This document shows positions 10,423-19,356 of a DNA stretch of 64,000 nucleotides, piece by piece (the stretch's first letter is position 1; each line of letters starts with the position of its first letter). The DNA is from Steroidobacteraceae bacterium. Its GTDB lineage: Bacteria > Pseudomonadota > Gammaproteobacteria > Steroidobacterales > Steroidobacteraceae. A program made the translations under genes and the position numbers. Location of the stretch: contig JABAQU010000001.1 in assembly GCA_019187185.1 (NCBI GenBank), positions 1 through 64,000 on the forward strand, given 5' to 3'. The notes under the pieces were generated by a model that ran no database searches, was not told the DNA's origin, and saw only the letters and a program-made list of their open reading frames with translations.

Positions 10423-11207
10423 GGTGCGGTCTCCATGCCGGATGCGAGCCGGGCGAGCCACGCACGCACTTCGCCGGGCGAGTCGACGCAAAAGCGCGCC
10501 GCGGTGGCCGTCGCGCTGCCGGCCGCGTCGGTCCGGCCGACCCGGATCGACAGGCCCCCGGCCTGGTTGGCGTACGCGAACGCACTCTCGTCGGTGAGGT
10601 CGTCGCCGATGCACACGGGCGTGCGTCCCGCAAATGCCGCGGTTCCGTGCAGTGCGGCGATACCGGTCGCCTTCGACAGCGCGGCGGGCTTCAGCTCGAA
10701 GACACGCTTGCCGTGCAGCAGCACGAACTCGGGTCCGGCGAGCTCCGCGAGCGCAGCCATCGCCCGGCCAATGATGCGTTCGTCGATTCGCGACGCGCGA
10801 TGATGCAGGGCGAGGGCCGGGCCCTTGTCCTCGACGAACGCGCCGGGCCATTCCGCGATGCGCGCGGTGAGCTCGGCGCGTATGCCGTCGAGCTGGCGCG
10901 CGAGGTAGTCCGCGGTGCGCGGCGGATCGCCTGCCGTGCGCACTTCCGCCCCGTGGATGCCGACGGCCGCGACACTCAGCGGGCGAAAGAGGCGATCGAG
11001 CGCCGCGAGCGTGCGGCCGCTCACGAGCGCCAGCGCGCCGCCGAGCCCGCGGGCGACCACAGCGAGCGCGGCGGTCAGTCCGGGGGGCACCTCCACCGCA
11101 TCGGGCGTCGGCGCAATGTCGAGCAACGTGCCGTCCACATCCAGATAGAGCGCGCACGGGCGCAGGGCGTTCCAGTCGAGTGTGCGGTCGAGGGTGATCG
11201 CCTCCAC
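10419..11207 (-). CDS. otsB: trehalose-phosphate phosphatase OtsB
   Basis: This 262-residue HAD-superfamily phosphatase dephosphorylates trehalose 6-phosphate. The nucleophile motif DVDGTLLDI lies near residues 23-31. Motif II is VSGRTLAALDRLF, and a late CIGDDLTDESAF gives the metal-binding aspartates. The start is GTG at 11207. It is the first gene of the trehalose operon (otsB, GH15, otsA) and lies 6 bp downstream of the folD stop on the same strand, so folD could lead the transcript. Confidence 0.94.
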   Translation of the reverse strand: MEAITLDRTLDWNALRPCALYLDVDGTLLDIAPTPDAVEVPPGLTAALAVVARGLGGALALVSGRTLAALDRLFRPLSVAAVGIHGAEVRTAGDPPRTADYLARQLDGIRAELTARIAEWPGAFVEDKGPALALHHRASRIDERIIGRAMAALAELAGPEFVLLHGKRVFELKPAALSKATGIAALHGTAAFAGRTPVCIGDDLTDESAFAYANQAGGLSIRVGRTDAAGSATATAARFCVDSPGEVRAWLARLASGMETAP

Positions 11208-11213
11208 CGCGCG

Positions 11214-12071
11214 TCACGCTCCCTGTCGGCGCAGCGACGCTTCCAGCGTGTTACGCATCAGCATGGCGACGGTCATCGGCCCGACGCCGCCCGGCACCGG
11301 CGTGATCCATGCCGCCCGCTCGCAGGCCGCGGCGAACTCCACGTCGCCGACGAGGTGTCCGTTCTCGAGCCGATTCATGCCGACATCGACGACGATGGCC
11401 CCTTCCCGGACCCACCCGCCGCGGATCAGGCCGGGCTTGCCGACGGCGACCACGAGCAACTCGGCGCGGCGCACCTGGGCCTCGAGATCGCGCGTGAAGC
11501 GGTGGCACACCGTGGTCGTCGCACCCATCAGCAGCAGCTCGAGTGACATCGGACGGCCGACGATGTTCGAGGCGCCGACGACCACCGCATCGAGCCCGCG
11601 CACCGACAGGCCCTCGGCGTCGAGCATGCGGATCACGCCGTACGGCGTGCACGGCCGGATGAGCGGGTTTCTCTGCGCAAGGCGCCCGAGGTTGTATGGA
11701 TGGAAACCGTCGACATCCTTGGCAGGGTCGATGCGGTCGATGATCGCGCTCTGGCGCACCTGGTCCGGCAGCGGCAGCTGCACGAGGATGCCGTCGATGC
11801 GCGGATCTGCGTTCAGCTCGTCGATCAGCGTCAGGAGCTCGCGCTGCGAAGTCGATTGCGGCAGGTCGTGCGCGACCGACAGCACGCCTGCCTCCTCGCA
11901 GGCCTTGCGCTTGTTGCGGACATAGATCGCGGAGGCGGAGTTGTCGCCGACCATCACGACCGCGAGCCCGGGGCGGCGCAGGCCGCGCGCGAGGGCCGCA
12001 TCGATTTCCGCTCGCACCTCGGCCTTGACCTCGGTGGCGATGCGCTTGCCGTCGATGATGCGTGCGGCCAT
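11214..12071 (-). CDS. folD: bifunctional methylenetetrahydrofolate dehydrogenase/cyclohydrolase FolD
   Basis: This 285-residue cytosolic enzyme interconverts 5,10-methylene-THF, 5,10-methenyl-THF and 10-formyl-THF. Typical motifs are [13 protein letters not shown] (catalytic lysine), [30 protein letters not shown], the NADP-binding [14 protein letters not shown] and [14 protein letters not shown]. The length is standard. The ATG at 12071 is about 80 bp from the divergent tRNA-Pro gene, so the promoter lies in that gap. Confidence 0.96.
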   Translation of the reverse strand: MAARIIDGKRIATEVKAEVRAEIDAALARGLRRPGLAVVMVGDNSASAIYVRNKRKACEEAGVLSVAHDLPQSTSQRELLTLIDELNADPRIDGILVQLPLPDQVRQSAIIDRIDPAKDVDGFHPYNLGRLAQRNPLIRPCTPYGVIRMLDAEGLSVRGLDAVVVGASNIVGRPMSLELLLMGATTTVCHRFTRDLEAQVRRAELLVVAVGKPGLIRGGWVREGAIVVDVGMNRLENGHLVGDVEFAAACERAAWITPVPGGVGPMTVAMLMRNTLEASLRRQGA

Positions 12072-12151
12072 CGGCCCTCCGCGGCAGAAGAGGGCGCGCA
12101 TTTTACGGGATTGTGCGTAAAATGTCGGATCGCTCACGCGATGGCCGGCAG

Positions 12152-12228
12152 CGGGGCATGGCGCAGTCTGGTAGCGCATCTGCTTTGGGAGCAGAGGGTC
12201 GCAGGTTCGAATCCTGCTGCCCCGACCA
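12152..12228 (+). tRNA. tRNA-Pro (UGG)
   Basis: This 77-nt cloverleaf has acceptor arms CGGGGCA and TGCCCCG followed by ACCA, so CCA is encoded. The anticodon stem is CTGC/GCAG with loop TTTGGGA, giving anticodon TGG. The T-loop is the canonical GGTTCGAAT. Confidence 0.95.
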
Positions 12229-12245
12229 CTCGGGCCCGGCGCGCT

Positions 12246-12319
12246 GCGCCCGTAGCTCAGCTGGATAGAGCACCGGCCTTCTAAGCCGGGGGTCGCAGGT
12301 TCGAGTCCTGCCGGGCGCG
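12246..12319 (+). tRNA. tRNA-Arg (UCU)
   Basis: The acceptor arms GCGCCCG and CGGGCGC pair fully. The anticodon stem CCGGC/GCCGG carries loop CTTCTAA, giving anticodon TCT, which reads AGA and the other rare arginine codon AGG. The discriminator G is followed by CACC, so CCA is not encoded, unlike in the neighbouring tRNA-Pro. The tRNA starts 17 bp after tRNA-Pro, in the same transcript. Confidence 0.94.
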
Positions 12320-12359
12320 CACCTCGCGCATTTCGGGCCCGTTTCTGTAAAATCCGGCG

Positions 12360-13991
12360 ATGAAAATCATCACGCTCGCGCTCGCCGCGCTCGTCGGTTT
12401 CTCCACACTCCACGCCGCCTCGCCGCCCGACAAGTCAGGCGCCGACGCCGACGCCGCGGACGTGCTCAGCCAGTCGCCCCGCTTCCTGAGCGACGAGCAG
12501 TCGCTCACGCAGGGCAGCGTCACGGTCGGTGGCCAGAAGATCGACTACCAGGCCGAGGCCGGTCTGCTCGTCGTGCACCTCACCGACCCGATGGACGAAG
12601 ACCCGCCGCTGCCGAAGAGCGAGCGGGAAGGTCCCCTGCCGCCGCAGCCGCCGGAAGCGGCGATGTCGTATGTTGCGTACTTCAAGGGCAAGGCACCCGA
12701 TCCGCGTCGCCCGGTCACGTTCATCTTCAACGGTGGGCCGGGCTCATCCACGGTCTGGCTGCACATGGGCGCCTTCGGCCCGAAGCGCGTGCTGACGCTC
12801 ACCGACAGCCACACGCCCGCGGCGCCGTACCGCGTCGTCAACAACGACTACAGCCTGCTCGATGCCAGCGATCTCGTGTTCATCGACGCGCCGGGCACGG
12901 GCTTCGGGCACCTGCGCGGCCACGAGAAGGAGCAGGCGTTCTTCGGCGTCGATCCCGACGCCAACGCCTTCGCGAACTTCATCGTCGAATTCCTCTCCCG
13001 GCACGGCCGCTGGAATTCGCCGAAGTACCTCTTCGGCGAAAGCTACGGCACGACGCGATCGGCGGTGCTCGTGCGGGTCTTGCAGGAGAAGTTCTCGCTC
13101 GACCTGAACGGCGTGATCCTGCTGTCCCAGATCCTCTCGTTCGACAACAGCGTCGATGAGCCGCAGCTGAACCCCGGTGTCGACCAGGCCTACGCGCTCG
13201 CGCTGCCGACCTATGCCGCGACGGCGTGGTACCACAAGCGCCTGCCGGACCCGCCGGCCGAACTCGCGCCGTTTCTCGCGGAGGTGGAAGCCTTTGCGCT
13301 CGGCGATTACCTGACCGCGCTCGCTGCGGGCGCCCGGCTCGATCCGGCGCGGCGCACCGAGATCGCGCAGCGGCTGCACCGTTACACGGGCCTGCCGGTC
13401 GATTACCTCGAGCGCGCGAACCTGCGCGTGAACGGCGGCGAATTCGACAAGACACTGCTCGGCAGCGATGTCACGGCCGGGCGGCTCGACAGCCGCTTCT
13501 CGGGTCCGACCCTCGATCCGCTGAGCCAGGAGGCGCAGTACGACCCGCAGGCCGCGGCGATCTCGTCGGCCTATGTGTCGGCGTACAACGATTATGTCCG
13601 CGGCACGCTGAAGTTCGGCGCCGGCAAGCGTTTCAAGGCGTCGGCGAGCCTGTGGAAGGTCTGGGACTTCCAGCACCAGCCGCCGGGTTACCCCGCGAAA
13701 GTGCAGGGTGCGACCAACGTGATGCCCGATCTCGCGGTGGCCATGCAGCGCAACCCGAACCTCAAGGTGCAGATGCACGGCGGCTACTACGACCTCGCGA
13801 CGCCGTTTTTCGCCGCCGAATACGAACTGGCGCAACTGCCGATGCAGCCGTCGCTGCAGAAGAACATCGAGGTCCATCTGTACCAGTCGGGGCATATGGT
13901 GTATGCCCGCGACGAGGACCTCGCAGCGCTGCATGCCAATACGGCGGACTTCATTCGCAGGACGAGTGCCGGTATACTCGCCGCCCCTTGA
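12360..13991 (+). CDS. exported S10-family serine carboxypeptidase-like peptidase
   Basis: This 543-residue protein has a signal peptide (first ~19 residues, cleaved near STLHAA) and the alpha/beta-hydrolase fold of serine carboxypeptidases. Seen are FNGGPGSS (oxyanion hole), [10 protein letters not shown], the nucleophile elbow GESYG with Ser228, [11 protein letters not shown] for the catalytic Asp, and SGHMVY for the catalytic His. It probably trims peptides in the periplasm. The gene sits between tRNA-Arg and tRNA-His. Its stop codon ends 1 bp before the G-1 position of tRNA-His, so the tRNA has to be released from a joint mRNA or made from a promoter inside the coding region. Confidence 0.88.
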   Translation: MKIITLALAALVGFSTLHAASPPDKSGADADAADVLSQSPRFLSDEQSLTQGSVTVGGQKIDYQAEAGLLVVHLTDPMDEDPPLPKSEREGPLPPQPPEAAMSYVAYFKGKAPDPRRPVTFIFNGGPGSSTVWLHMGAFGPKRVLTLTDSHTPAAPYRVVNNDYSLLDASDLVFIDAPGTGFGHLRGHEKEQAFFGVDPDANAFANFIVEFLSRHGRWNSPKYLFGESYGTTRSAVLVRVLQEKFSLDLNGVILLSQILSFDNSVDEPQLNPGVDQAYALALPTYAATAWYHKRLPDPPAELAPFLAEVEAFALGDYLTALAAGARLDPARRTEIAQRLHRYTGLPVDYLERANLRVNGGEFDKTLLGSDVTAGRLDSRFSGPTLDPLSQEAQYDPQAAAISSAYVSAYNDYVRGTLKFGAGKRFKASASLWKVWDFQHQPPGYPAKVQGATNVMPDLAVAMQRNPNLKVQMHGGYYDLATPFFAAEYELAQLPMQPSLQKNIEVHLYQSGHMVYARDEDLAALHANTADFIRRTSAGILAAP

Positions 13992-13993
13992 CG

Positions 13994-14069
13994 GTGGACG
14001 TAGCTCAGCTGGTAGAGCCCCGGGTTGTGATCCCGGCCGTCGTGGGTTCGAGTCCCATCGTCCACCCCA
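13994..14069 (+). tRNA. tRNA-His (GUG)
   Basis: Acceptor arms GTGGACG and CGTCCAC pair. The base before (13993) is G and the discriminator is C, giving the G-1:C73 pair that marks tRNA-His. The anticodon loop TTGTGAT gives GTG, and CCA is encoded at 14067-14069. It begins almost directly after the stop of the peptidase gene. Confidence 0.95.
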
Positions 14070-14079
14070 GTTACTCCGG

Positions 14080-14155
14080 GGGCCGTTAGCTCAGCTGGTA
14101 GAGCAGGAGACTCTTAATCTCTTGGTCGTAGGTTCGATCCCTACACGGCCCACCA
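14080..14155 (+). tRNA. tRNA-Lys (CUU)
   Basis: This 76-nt cloverleaf has acceptor arms GGGCCGT and ACGGCCC, anticodon loop CTCTTAA with anticodon CTT, and encoded CCA at 14153-14155. It lies 10 bp after tRNA-His and 10 bp before the stop of the convergent monooxygenase gene. Confidence 0.95.
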
Positions 14156-14165
14156 ACCCGACCCC

Positions 14166-16106
14166 TCAGGCCCGCGCCGTGAGGTGGTACTCCTCGAGCT
14201 TCGGCGCGCGGGTCCAGTTCCAGTAGTCGACGAGTCGCCAGGGCGAGGTGGCCACCACGCGTCCCGCACGATTGCGATACCAGCTGCCGGCCTTCGGATG
14301 CGACCAGACGAGCGTCTCGAGCTCGGCGATGAGCCGGCGGTTGAAGTCGTCGTAGACCTCGCGACGCACATCGAGCGCCCGCAGGCGGTTCTCGATCAGC
14401 GTCTCGATGCAGGCGGTCGTGTAGCGCACCTGGCACTCGGAGTGGAAGATGATGCTGCCGCCGTGCGCGAGGTTGGTCGCAGGCCCATAGAGGCAGAAGA
14501 GGTTCGGGAAACCCGGCACCGTGATGCCGAGATAGGCGCGCGGCTCGTCGCCCCAGACGTCGGCGAGTTTCTTGCCGCTGCGCCCGATGATCTCCATCGG
14601 CGCGAGAAACTCCGTGGCGTGAAAGCCGGTCGCGTAGATGATCACGTCGACCGGGTAGTGCCGGTCGCGCCCGACGATGCCCTGCTCGTCGAGCTGCGTC
14701 ACGGCCTCGGTGATCAGCTCGACGTTCGGGCGCTTCAGCGCGGCGAGCCAGCTGCCGTTGTCCTGCATGACGCGCTTGCCGAGCACCGGATAGTTCGGCG
14801 TGACTTTCGCGAGCAGCTCCGGATCGTCGCCGATCTGCGCCTTCATGTACTCGAGGAGGTTCTTGCGCCACTCGTCGTTCTGGGCGCTGATCGCGCGCTC
14901 CGGGTGTGGCCACTTGGGATCGATGCGGATGCGCGGCAGCGAAGCGTCGGTGCCCGGCCAGAAGATCAGGAACCGGAACCAGCGCGCGTAGTAGGGCACG
15001 TGCTGCATCAGCCAGCGCGTGCCGGCGCTCACCGGCTTGTGGTAATGCGGATTCGGCAGCATCCACGGCGCCGAGCGCTGGAACACGTAGAGTCGCCCGG
15101 CGATTTTCGCGAGCTCGGGCACGAGCTGGAAGGCGCTCGCGCCCGATCCGACGACGGCGATGCGCTTGCCTTCGAGTGCGTGCTGGGGCTCCCAGGCCGC
15201 GGTGTGGAAGGCCGGCCCGCGAAAGCGATCCTGTCCCGGGATCTGCGGGATGAGCGGCCGGTTGAGCTGGCCGACGGCGCTGACGAGTGCGTTCGCGCGC
15301 AGTTCGCTCTGCTTCCCGTCCTTGTCGCGCAGCGTCAGCACCCAGCTGGCGTCCGACTCGTCGTACTTCGCGGCGAGGACTTCCGTTTCGAGGCGTGTAT
15401 GGCGATCGAGTCCGTGCTTCGTACTGAAGTTGCGGAAGTAGGCCAACAGTTCGTCGCGGCGGCAGAAGTGCTCGCTCCAGTCTCCGCTCGGCTCGAAGGA
15501 GTAGCAGTAGAAATGGTTCGCGATGTCGACGCGGCAACCGGGGTAGCGGTTCTCGTACCAGGTGCCGCCGACGCTGTCGTTCTTCTCGATCAGCGTGTAG
15601 GGGATACCGGCTTCCTGCAGGCGCAGCGCCTGCAACAGGCCCGACATGCCGGCCCCGACGATCGCGACATGGAACTTCGCGCGCTCGGCATCGGTCACTG
15701 CCCGGTGCCAGTCGGGTGCGCGCGCGTCGCGCTGATCGAGCGCGAGTTCCTCGAGCATCATCGGCACGTATTCCTCGGGGACCGGCTCGCCGACCATGAA
15801 GCTCATCATCCTGTGGATGGTCTCCCGGTCCGGTGGCGGCGGCAGGCGGCAGCCTCCGTCGCGATATTTCTTCAGTGCCTGAAGCGCCACCGCGCGCACC
15901 TGCGCCTGCTCCGCTTCGGGCATGGAGCCCTGGTACTCGTTCAGCATCGCGGTGCGCGGGCGGATCGCGCCGGAGAGCAGACTCGTGTCACCCGCGAGGT
16001 GCACGAGCGACATCATGAGCGTCGGGATGCTCGCGTCCTTGAGCGCTGCTTCGATGAAGGCATCGTCTTCGGTGATCTCGAACCGGAGGGGGCTGGCGTG
16101 AGTCAT
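14166..16106 (-). CDS. Baeyer-Villiger-type flavin monooxygenase (HAPMO-like, long N-terminal extension)
   Basis: This is a 646-residue class B flavoprotein monooxygenase. A ~130-residue N-terminal extension precedes the FAD Rossmann motif GAGMSGLLQ and the GGTWYENRYPGCRVD signature. The BVMO fingerprint appears as FRGPAFHTAAWE, followed by the NADP motif GSGASA. Length and extension resemble 4-hydroxyacetophenone monooxygenase. Such enzymes insert oxygen next to a ketone using NADPH and O2. The true substrate is unknown, but nearby catabolic genes suggest a cyclic or aryl ketone. The start at 16106 (MTHASPL) fits the family. The region upstream holds a decayed cys locus. Confidence 0.88.
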   Translation of the reverse strand: MTHASPLRFEITEDDAFIEAALKDASIPTLMMSLVHLAGDTSLLSGAIRPRTAMLNEYQGSMPEAEQAQVRAVALQALKKYRDGGCRLPPPPDRETIHRMMSFMVGEPVPEEYVPMMLEELALDQRDARAPDWHRAVTDAERAKFHVAIVGAGMSGLLQALRLQEAGIPYTLIEKNDSVGGTWYENRYPGCRVDIANHFYCYSFEPSGDWSEHFCRRDELLAYFRNFSTKHGLDRHTRLETEVLAAKYDESDASWVLTLRDKDGKQSELRANALVSAVGQLNRPLIPQIPGQDRFRGPAFHTAAWEPQHALEGKRIAVVGSGASAFQLVPELAKIAGRLYVFQRSAPWMLPNPHYHKPVSAGTRWLMQHVPYYARWFRFLIFWPGTDASLPRIRIDPKWPHPERAISAQNDEWRKNLLEYMKAQIGDDPELLAKVTPNYPVLGKRVMQDNGSWLAALKRPNVELITEAVTQLDEQGIVGRDRHYPVDVIIYATGFHATEFLAPMEIIGRSGKKLADVWGDEPRAYLGITVPGFPNLFCLYGPATNLAHGGSIIFHSECQVRYTTACIETLIENRLRALDVRREVYDDFNRRLIAELETLVWSHPKAGSWYRNRAGRVVATSPWRLVDYWNWTRAPKLEEYHLTARA

Positions 16107-16436
16107 CGTGGCGCCCTTGCGTGGATTGAGAAATATCAATCCCTTGTGAGGCGAGCCTAGCGATTCCCGGATGTCTTGAAACTCGTCAATTTGGGTGATG
16201 GGCAGGCGCCGAACAGGCTGCAGGCCACCAGCGCAACCCCATCCGGCGGATCGAGGCGAGGCCCGTGATGCTTGCGGTGCGGGTCGAGCGGGGAGAGCGA
16301 CAGCCCCGTCCTTACGCACTGAACCGGCAAATCGGCCGGATCCTGCCTGCGCCACCCGTGGGACGGTGGTTACGCTTGACGGGGATCCGCAGTGTTGCAG
16401 CGCCAAGCCCGGGATTCTGAATTCGCATGCTCTGAA
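16107..16436. other. intergenic region upstream of the monooxygenase, with remnants of a cysD-cysQ locus
   Basis: This 330-bp gap between the divergently facing end of the LuxR gene and the monooxygenase start carries no intact gene. It holds a stretch (16178-16231) matching the DNA upstream of cysD, and the start of a stretch matching the 3' end of cysQ. It must also hold the monooxygenase promoter near 16106-16180. No terminator was recognised. Confidence 0.6.
16178..16231 (+). repeat. copy of the cysD upstream flank (matches 48674-48727)
   Basis: The first 17 bases (16178-16194) are identical to 48674-48690. Over the first 34 bases 30 match by eye, and similarity continues more weakly for about 20 more bases. 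The intact copy lies about 150 bp upstream of cysD. Here it is followed after only ~110 bp by a remnant of the end of cysQ, so the pair looks like the edges of a cys locus that lost about 3.6 kb. Confidence 0.6.
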
Positions 16437-16478
16437 TCATGCGGGTCGCAGGCGTGACTGGCCGGCGCTGCCGAGTAG
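16330..16478 (+). pseudogene. cysQ: remnant of the 3' end of cysQ
   Basis: On the forward strand this stretch reads CATRGTVVTLDGDPQCC, then SAKPGILN and RRRDWPALP, matching the end of the intact CysQ at 52478 ([29 protein letters not shown]). The nucleotide match is nearly ungapped from about 16340 to 16470, with one base lost just before the stop. The catalytic metal-binding N-terminal part is absent, so it cannot be functional. Its last ~40 bp overlap the end of the convergent LuxR gene. Confidence 0.7.
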
Positions 16479-17624
16479 TGCGACGCTGTTGAGAATGAGG
16501 CGCACGAGCTCGGTCTGGCGATGCACGCCGATCTTCGAGTACATCGAGCGCAGGTGCGCGCGCGCAGTCGTTAGCTGCACGCCGAGCGCCCGGGCGGCCT
16601 CGTCCACGGACAGGCCGTTCGCCAGATGGATCGCCAGCAATGCCTCGCGTCTCGTGAGCTGAAAGAGTCCCTCCACGAGCTCGGCGTGCGGATTGCTGCG
16701 CCCGTCGACGTCGCGCAGGAACAGCGCAATCGCCGGCTGATCGCTGCCGCTGCCACGCCATTCGCCGGGCGCAATGGGCTGGGCAAGCACGCTCCAGCGG
16801 ATTTTGCCGGAAGGCCGGCCGATCGAGATCGCACCCTGGGCGGGTGCGCCGCGCACTGCGGAGAGCTGCCTGTGCAGCAGATGCTGCAGCCGGGCACGGT
16901 CGGGCGCGTAGGCCGCGTCGAGCCGCCCGTCGACGATCCGCAGGCCGTCCTGCTGTCTGAGGATGCCGTCGGCGACGGCATTGCGATCGAGCACCCGCCC
17001 GTGTGCGTCCAGCACCACGAGACCGACCATCAGATCGGTGAGTGCCTGGCCACAAAGCCCCTGCACGGATCGATCGCGTTCGAGGGTGCACTGCAGCTCG
17101 AGTGCCCGGCGCAGGTGCGGCAGGAGTTTCGTGCCGATCGCCTGCTCGTCGGATGAAAACGGCCCGTCCTTCTCGTTGCGCCCTGCCCAGAAGGGATAGA
17201 CGGCACCATTCCGGAGGCCGATGTTTGCGCCCATGAAGTGAAACACCCCGAAGGGCTGGCACTGCTCTCGATAGAAGTTCGAGGCGCGCCATTCGATTTC
17301 CGGCATCAGATCCTGATTCGTCGTTATGCGGTCGGGGGCCACGGCCGTCAGTAGGCTGCCGGTGGCAGCCAGACTGGGTCCGGCCTTGAAGCCGTTCGGC
17401 AGAGCCCTCGCCACGGTGAGCATGAGACCGGGATCGGGCTCGACGGCGATGCGGATGAAGAGGGTGACGGTGCGCGCGCGAATGCGTCTGCGAATTGCCT
17501 CCAGGCATCTGCGCCAGCCGTCGGGCTCCACCGCCGCGCAGTAAATGAGGCCCAGAAGCTCGCCGAATTCGTCGAGCGACAGGACCGGATGTCGTGACGC
17601 CTTCCGAACGGCTGCCTGCGCCAT
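16437..17624 (-). CDS. LuxR-type HTH transcriptional regulator
   Basis: This 395-residue regulator has a C-terminal LuxR DNA-binding domain at about 322-385 (LTRREALLAIHLANGLSVDE, then TTARAHLRSMYSKIG and RQTELVRLIL). The ~320-residue N-terminal region has no clear enzymatic motif and probably senses a ligand (PAS/GAF-like). It is a paralogue of the regulator at 53442-54614: both end RQTELVR followed by a short SVA-LG tail, and both lie at the 3' side of a cysQ sequence. The likely target is the adjacent monooxygenase or the genes further downstream. The ligand is unknown. Confidence 0.82.
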   Translation of the reverse strand: MAQAAVRKASRHPVLSLDEFGELLGLIYCAAVEPDGWRRCLEAIRRRIRARTVTLFIRIAVEPDPGLMLTVARALPNGFKAGPSLAATGSLLTAVAPDRITTNQDLMPEIEWRASNFYREQCQPFGVFHFMGANIGLRNGAVYPFWAGRNEKDGPFSSDEQAIGTKLLPHLRRALELQCTLERDRSVQGLCGQALTDLMVGLVVLDAHGRVLDRNAVADGILRQQDGLRIVDGRLDAAYAPDRARLQHLLHRQLSAVRGAPAQGAISIGRPSGKIRWSVLAQPIAPGEWRGSGSDQPAIALFLRDVDGRSNPHAELVEGLFQLTRREALLAIHLANGLSVDEAARALGVQLTTARAHLRSMYSKIGVHRQTELVRLILNSVALLGSAGQSRLRPA

Positions 17625-18327
17625 GTCCGAAGTCTAGTCAATTTTGACGAAGACCGGGGTCCCCGTCGACGCGAGTATCGCCATCCGATAGCAGCTACAA
17701 GATTTCATCGGGTTATGAATAGCGCCATGCGACAACAGCCATCTGGCCCGGGCGATTCTGTCTCGCGCGAGGCAACGCAGGCGTAAATCAGCTGGAGTTG
17801 TCCTGTTTTAGCGGACGGACAGCTTTCCAAATGGTCACGTCTCCTCCTGCCCGTTATCTCCTCTCAAGGCTTTCGGTGACAAGTGGCCGATCGACGAGTG
17901 ACGACGATGCGGGTTGTACCAGCCCTCGATCCATTCGAACGGAGCCATTTTGGCCCCGGCTCTCGCCTTAAAGCGCCGATGCCTGAGCAGCTGCTTCTCG
18001 GGCGAGGCGAACACACTCTCGGGCATGGTGTCGTCGCATGCATCATGGCGATATGAATCGTCCCCGCCCAGGTCGGGATGCACGCCGCATTGGGTGCCCA
18101 CAGCTGATCCGGTCCGGCCGCGCTGCACCGGCGCCTTACGGAGTCCTCGCTCGCAGGAGTCGCCGCAACTGGCCTCGTGGTCACCACGTAGTTCGGCGCA
18201 ACGACGCTCTGGAGGCTGTTTTCCCGCGTCAAGCGGGCTTCCACGCCTGCGTCGATACGCTCGACATGGCCCGCAAGTGCACGCGGGACTATCGGGAGCT
18301 CAGGATCCTGAAAGTCTGGAGGTAGTC
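17625..18327. other. 703-bp gap with an IS3-family remnant and no intact gene
   Basis: Apart from the decayed transposase described separately, this gap contains an AT-richer stretch (17640-17790) just upstream of the LuxR start that probably holds its promoter. A possible IS end lies near 17790-17815 (TTGTCCTGTTTTAGCGGAC). The last bases carry a clear ribosome-binding site (GGAGG) for the LLM gene starting at 18328. Confidence 0.5.
17835..18250 (-). pseudogene. decayed IS3-family transposase (OrfB C-terminal part)
   Basis: Two different reverse frames together resemble the rve-type transposase of IS3 elements. One gives YVVTTRPVAATP and AAGPDQLWAPNAACIPTWAG, the part around the second catalytic Asp. 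The other gives FEWIEGWYNPHRRHSSIGHL, the usual C-terminal signature with the catalytic Glu region. A frameshift separates them and the N-terminal part and OrfA are missing, so it cannot transpose. It marks a past insertion between the LuxR and LLM genes. Confidence 0.75.
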
Positions 18328-19356
18328 ATGTTCGAGGTCTTTGCTGCCACACCCGAGAATCTGGGCCCCGAGGGCATCGGCGCCTACGCCAGGCGCGTGG
18401 AGGCGATGGGCTACGATGGACTCTTTGTCCCCGATGCCGTGCATGATGGGTTTCTCCTTGCGGCTCTGGCACTCGCCGCCACTTCGCATATCCGCGTCGG
18501 CATTTCGGTGCTGGTCGCCTATCCGCGCAGCCCCATGAACGTGGCGCTCGCCGCTTGGGACCTGCAGAAGATGTCGGGCGGACGCTTCGAATTGGGTCTC
18601 GGCACGCAGGTGAGGCAGAACATCGAGGACCGCTACTCGGCGCGCTGGCTGCCGCCGGCCAAGGGCATGAAGGAGTACATCGGCGCGCTGCGGGCGATCT
18701 TCCGCGCCTTCCGCAGCCCGCGCGAGCCGCTGAACTTCGTTGGCGAATACTACCGCTTCACGCGCCTGCAACCGTTCTTCAACCCCGGACCGATCGACGC
18801 GCCCGACGTGCCGATCATGCTCGGCGCGGTCGGTCCGAAGATGCTCGCTGCGGTGGGTGAAGTGGCTGACGGCATGCATACGCATCCGACGAACACCTCG
18901 ACCCGATACCTGCGCGAAGCGATCCTGCCGAACGTGGCAGCAGGGGTGGCGAAGCGGGACAGAACGCTTGCCAAGCCCGTGATCTGTGCCAACGAGCTCG
19001 TGGCCACGGGCACGGACGCAGCGACCGTGGCGGCCGAGCGCGAGCGCTTCCGTGGCACGCTCGCGTTCCTGTTCTCGACGCCTGCCTACTGGCCGAGCCT
19101 CGATCTCTTCGGCTGGAAGGAGGTCGGCGAGCGACTGCTTGCTTTCACGCGCGAGGGACGCTGGAAGGAGATGCCCGCCGCGCTCCCCGACCACGTGCTC
19201 GACGAGTTCCTGGTGAGCGGCCGCTACGAGGAACTGCCTGAGGCGCTCGCGACCCGCTTCGGTGGGCTGGTGGACCGGATCACGCTCACTGTGCCCCTGG
19301 ATGCGAATGACGATGCAGCCTGTGCGGCAGCCGTTGCCGCCATACGTGCGATCTGA
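18328..19356 (+). CDS. LLM-class (luciferase-like) flavin oxidoreductase
   Basis: This 342-residue luciferase-superfamily protein resembles the TIGR03617-type F420-dependent group. It begins MFEVFAATPENLGPEGIGAY and shows GYDGLFVPDAVHDGF, a GISVLVAYPRSP strand, GRFELGLGTQ and IMLGAVGPKMLAAVGEVADG, the typical flavin-binding segments. The start is supported by GGAGG 5 bp upstream. The gene stands alone between an IS3 remnant and the first copy of the LysR promoter module. The substrate is unknown. It is not closely similar to the LLM protein at 2146. Confidence 0.75.
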   Translation: MFEVFAATPENLGPEGIGAYARRVEAMGYDGLFVPDAVHDGFLLAALALAATSHIRVGISVLVAYPRSPMNVALAAWDLQKMSGGRFELGLGTQVRQNIEDRYSARWLPPAKGMKEYIGALRAIFRAFRSPREPLNFVGEYYRFTRLQPFFNPGPIDAPDVPIMLGAVGPKMLAAVGEVADGMHTHPTNTSTRYLREAILPNVAAGVAKRDRTLAKPVICANELVATGTDAATVAAERERFRGTLAFLFSTPAYWPSLDLFGWKEVGERLLAFTREGRWKEMPAALPDHVLDEFLVSGRYEELPEALATRFGGLVDRITLTVPLDANDDAACAAAVAAIRAI

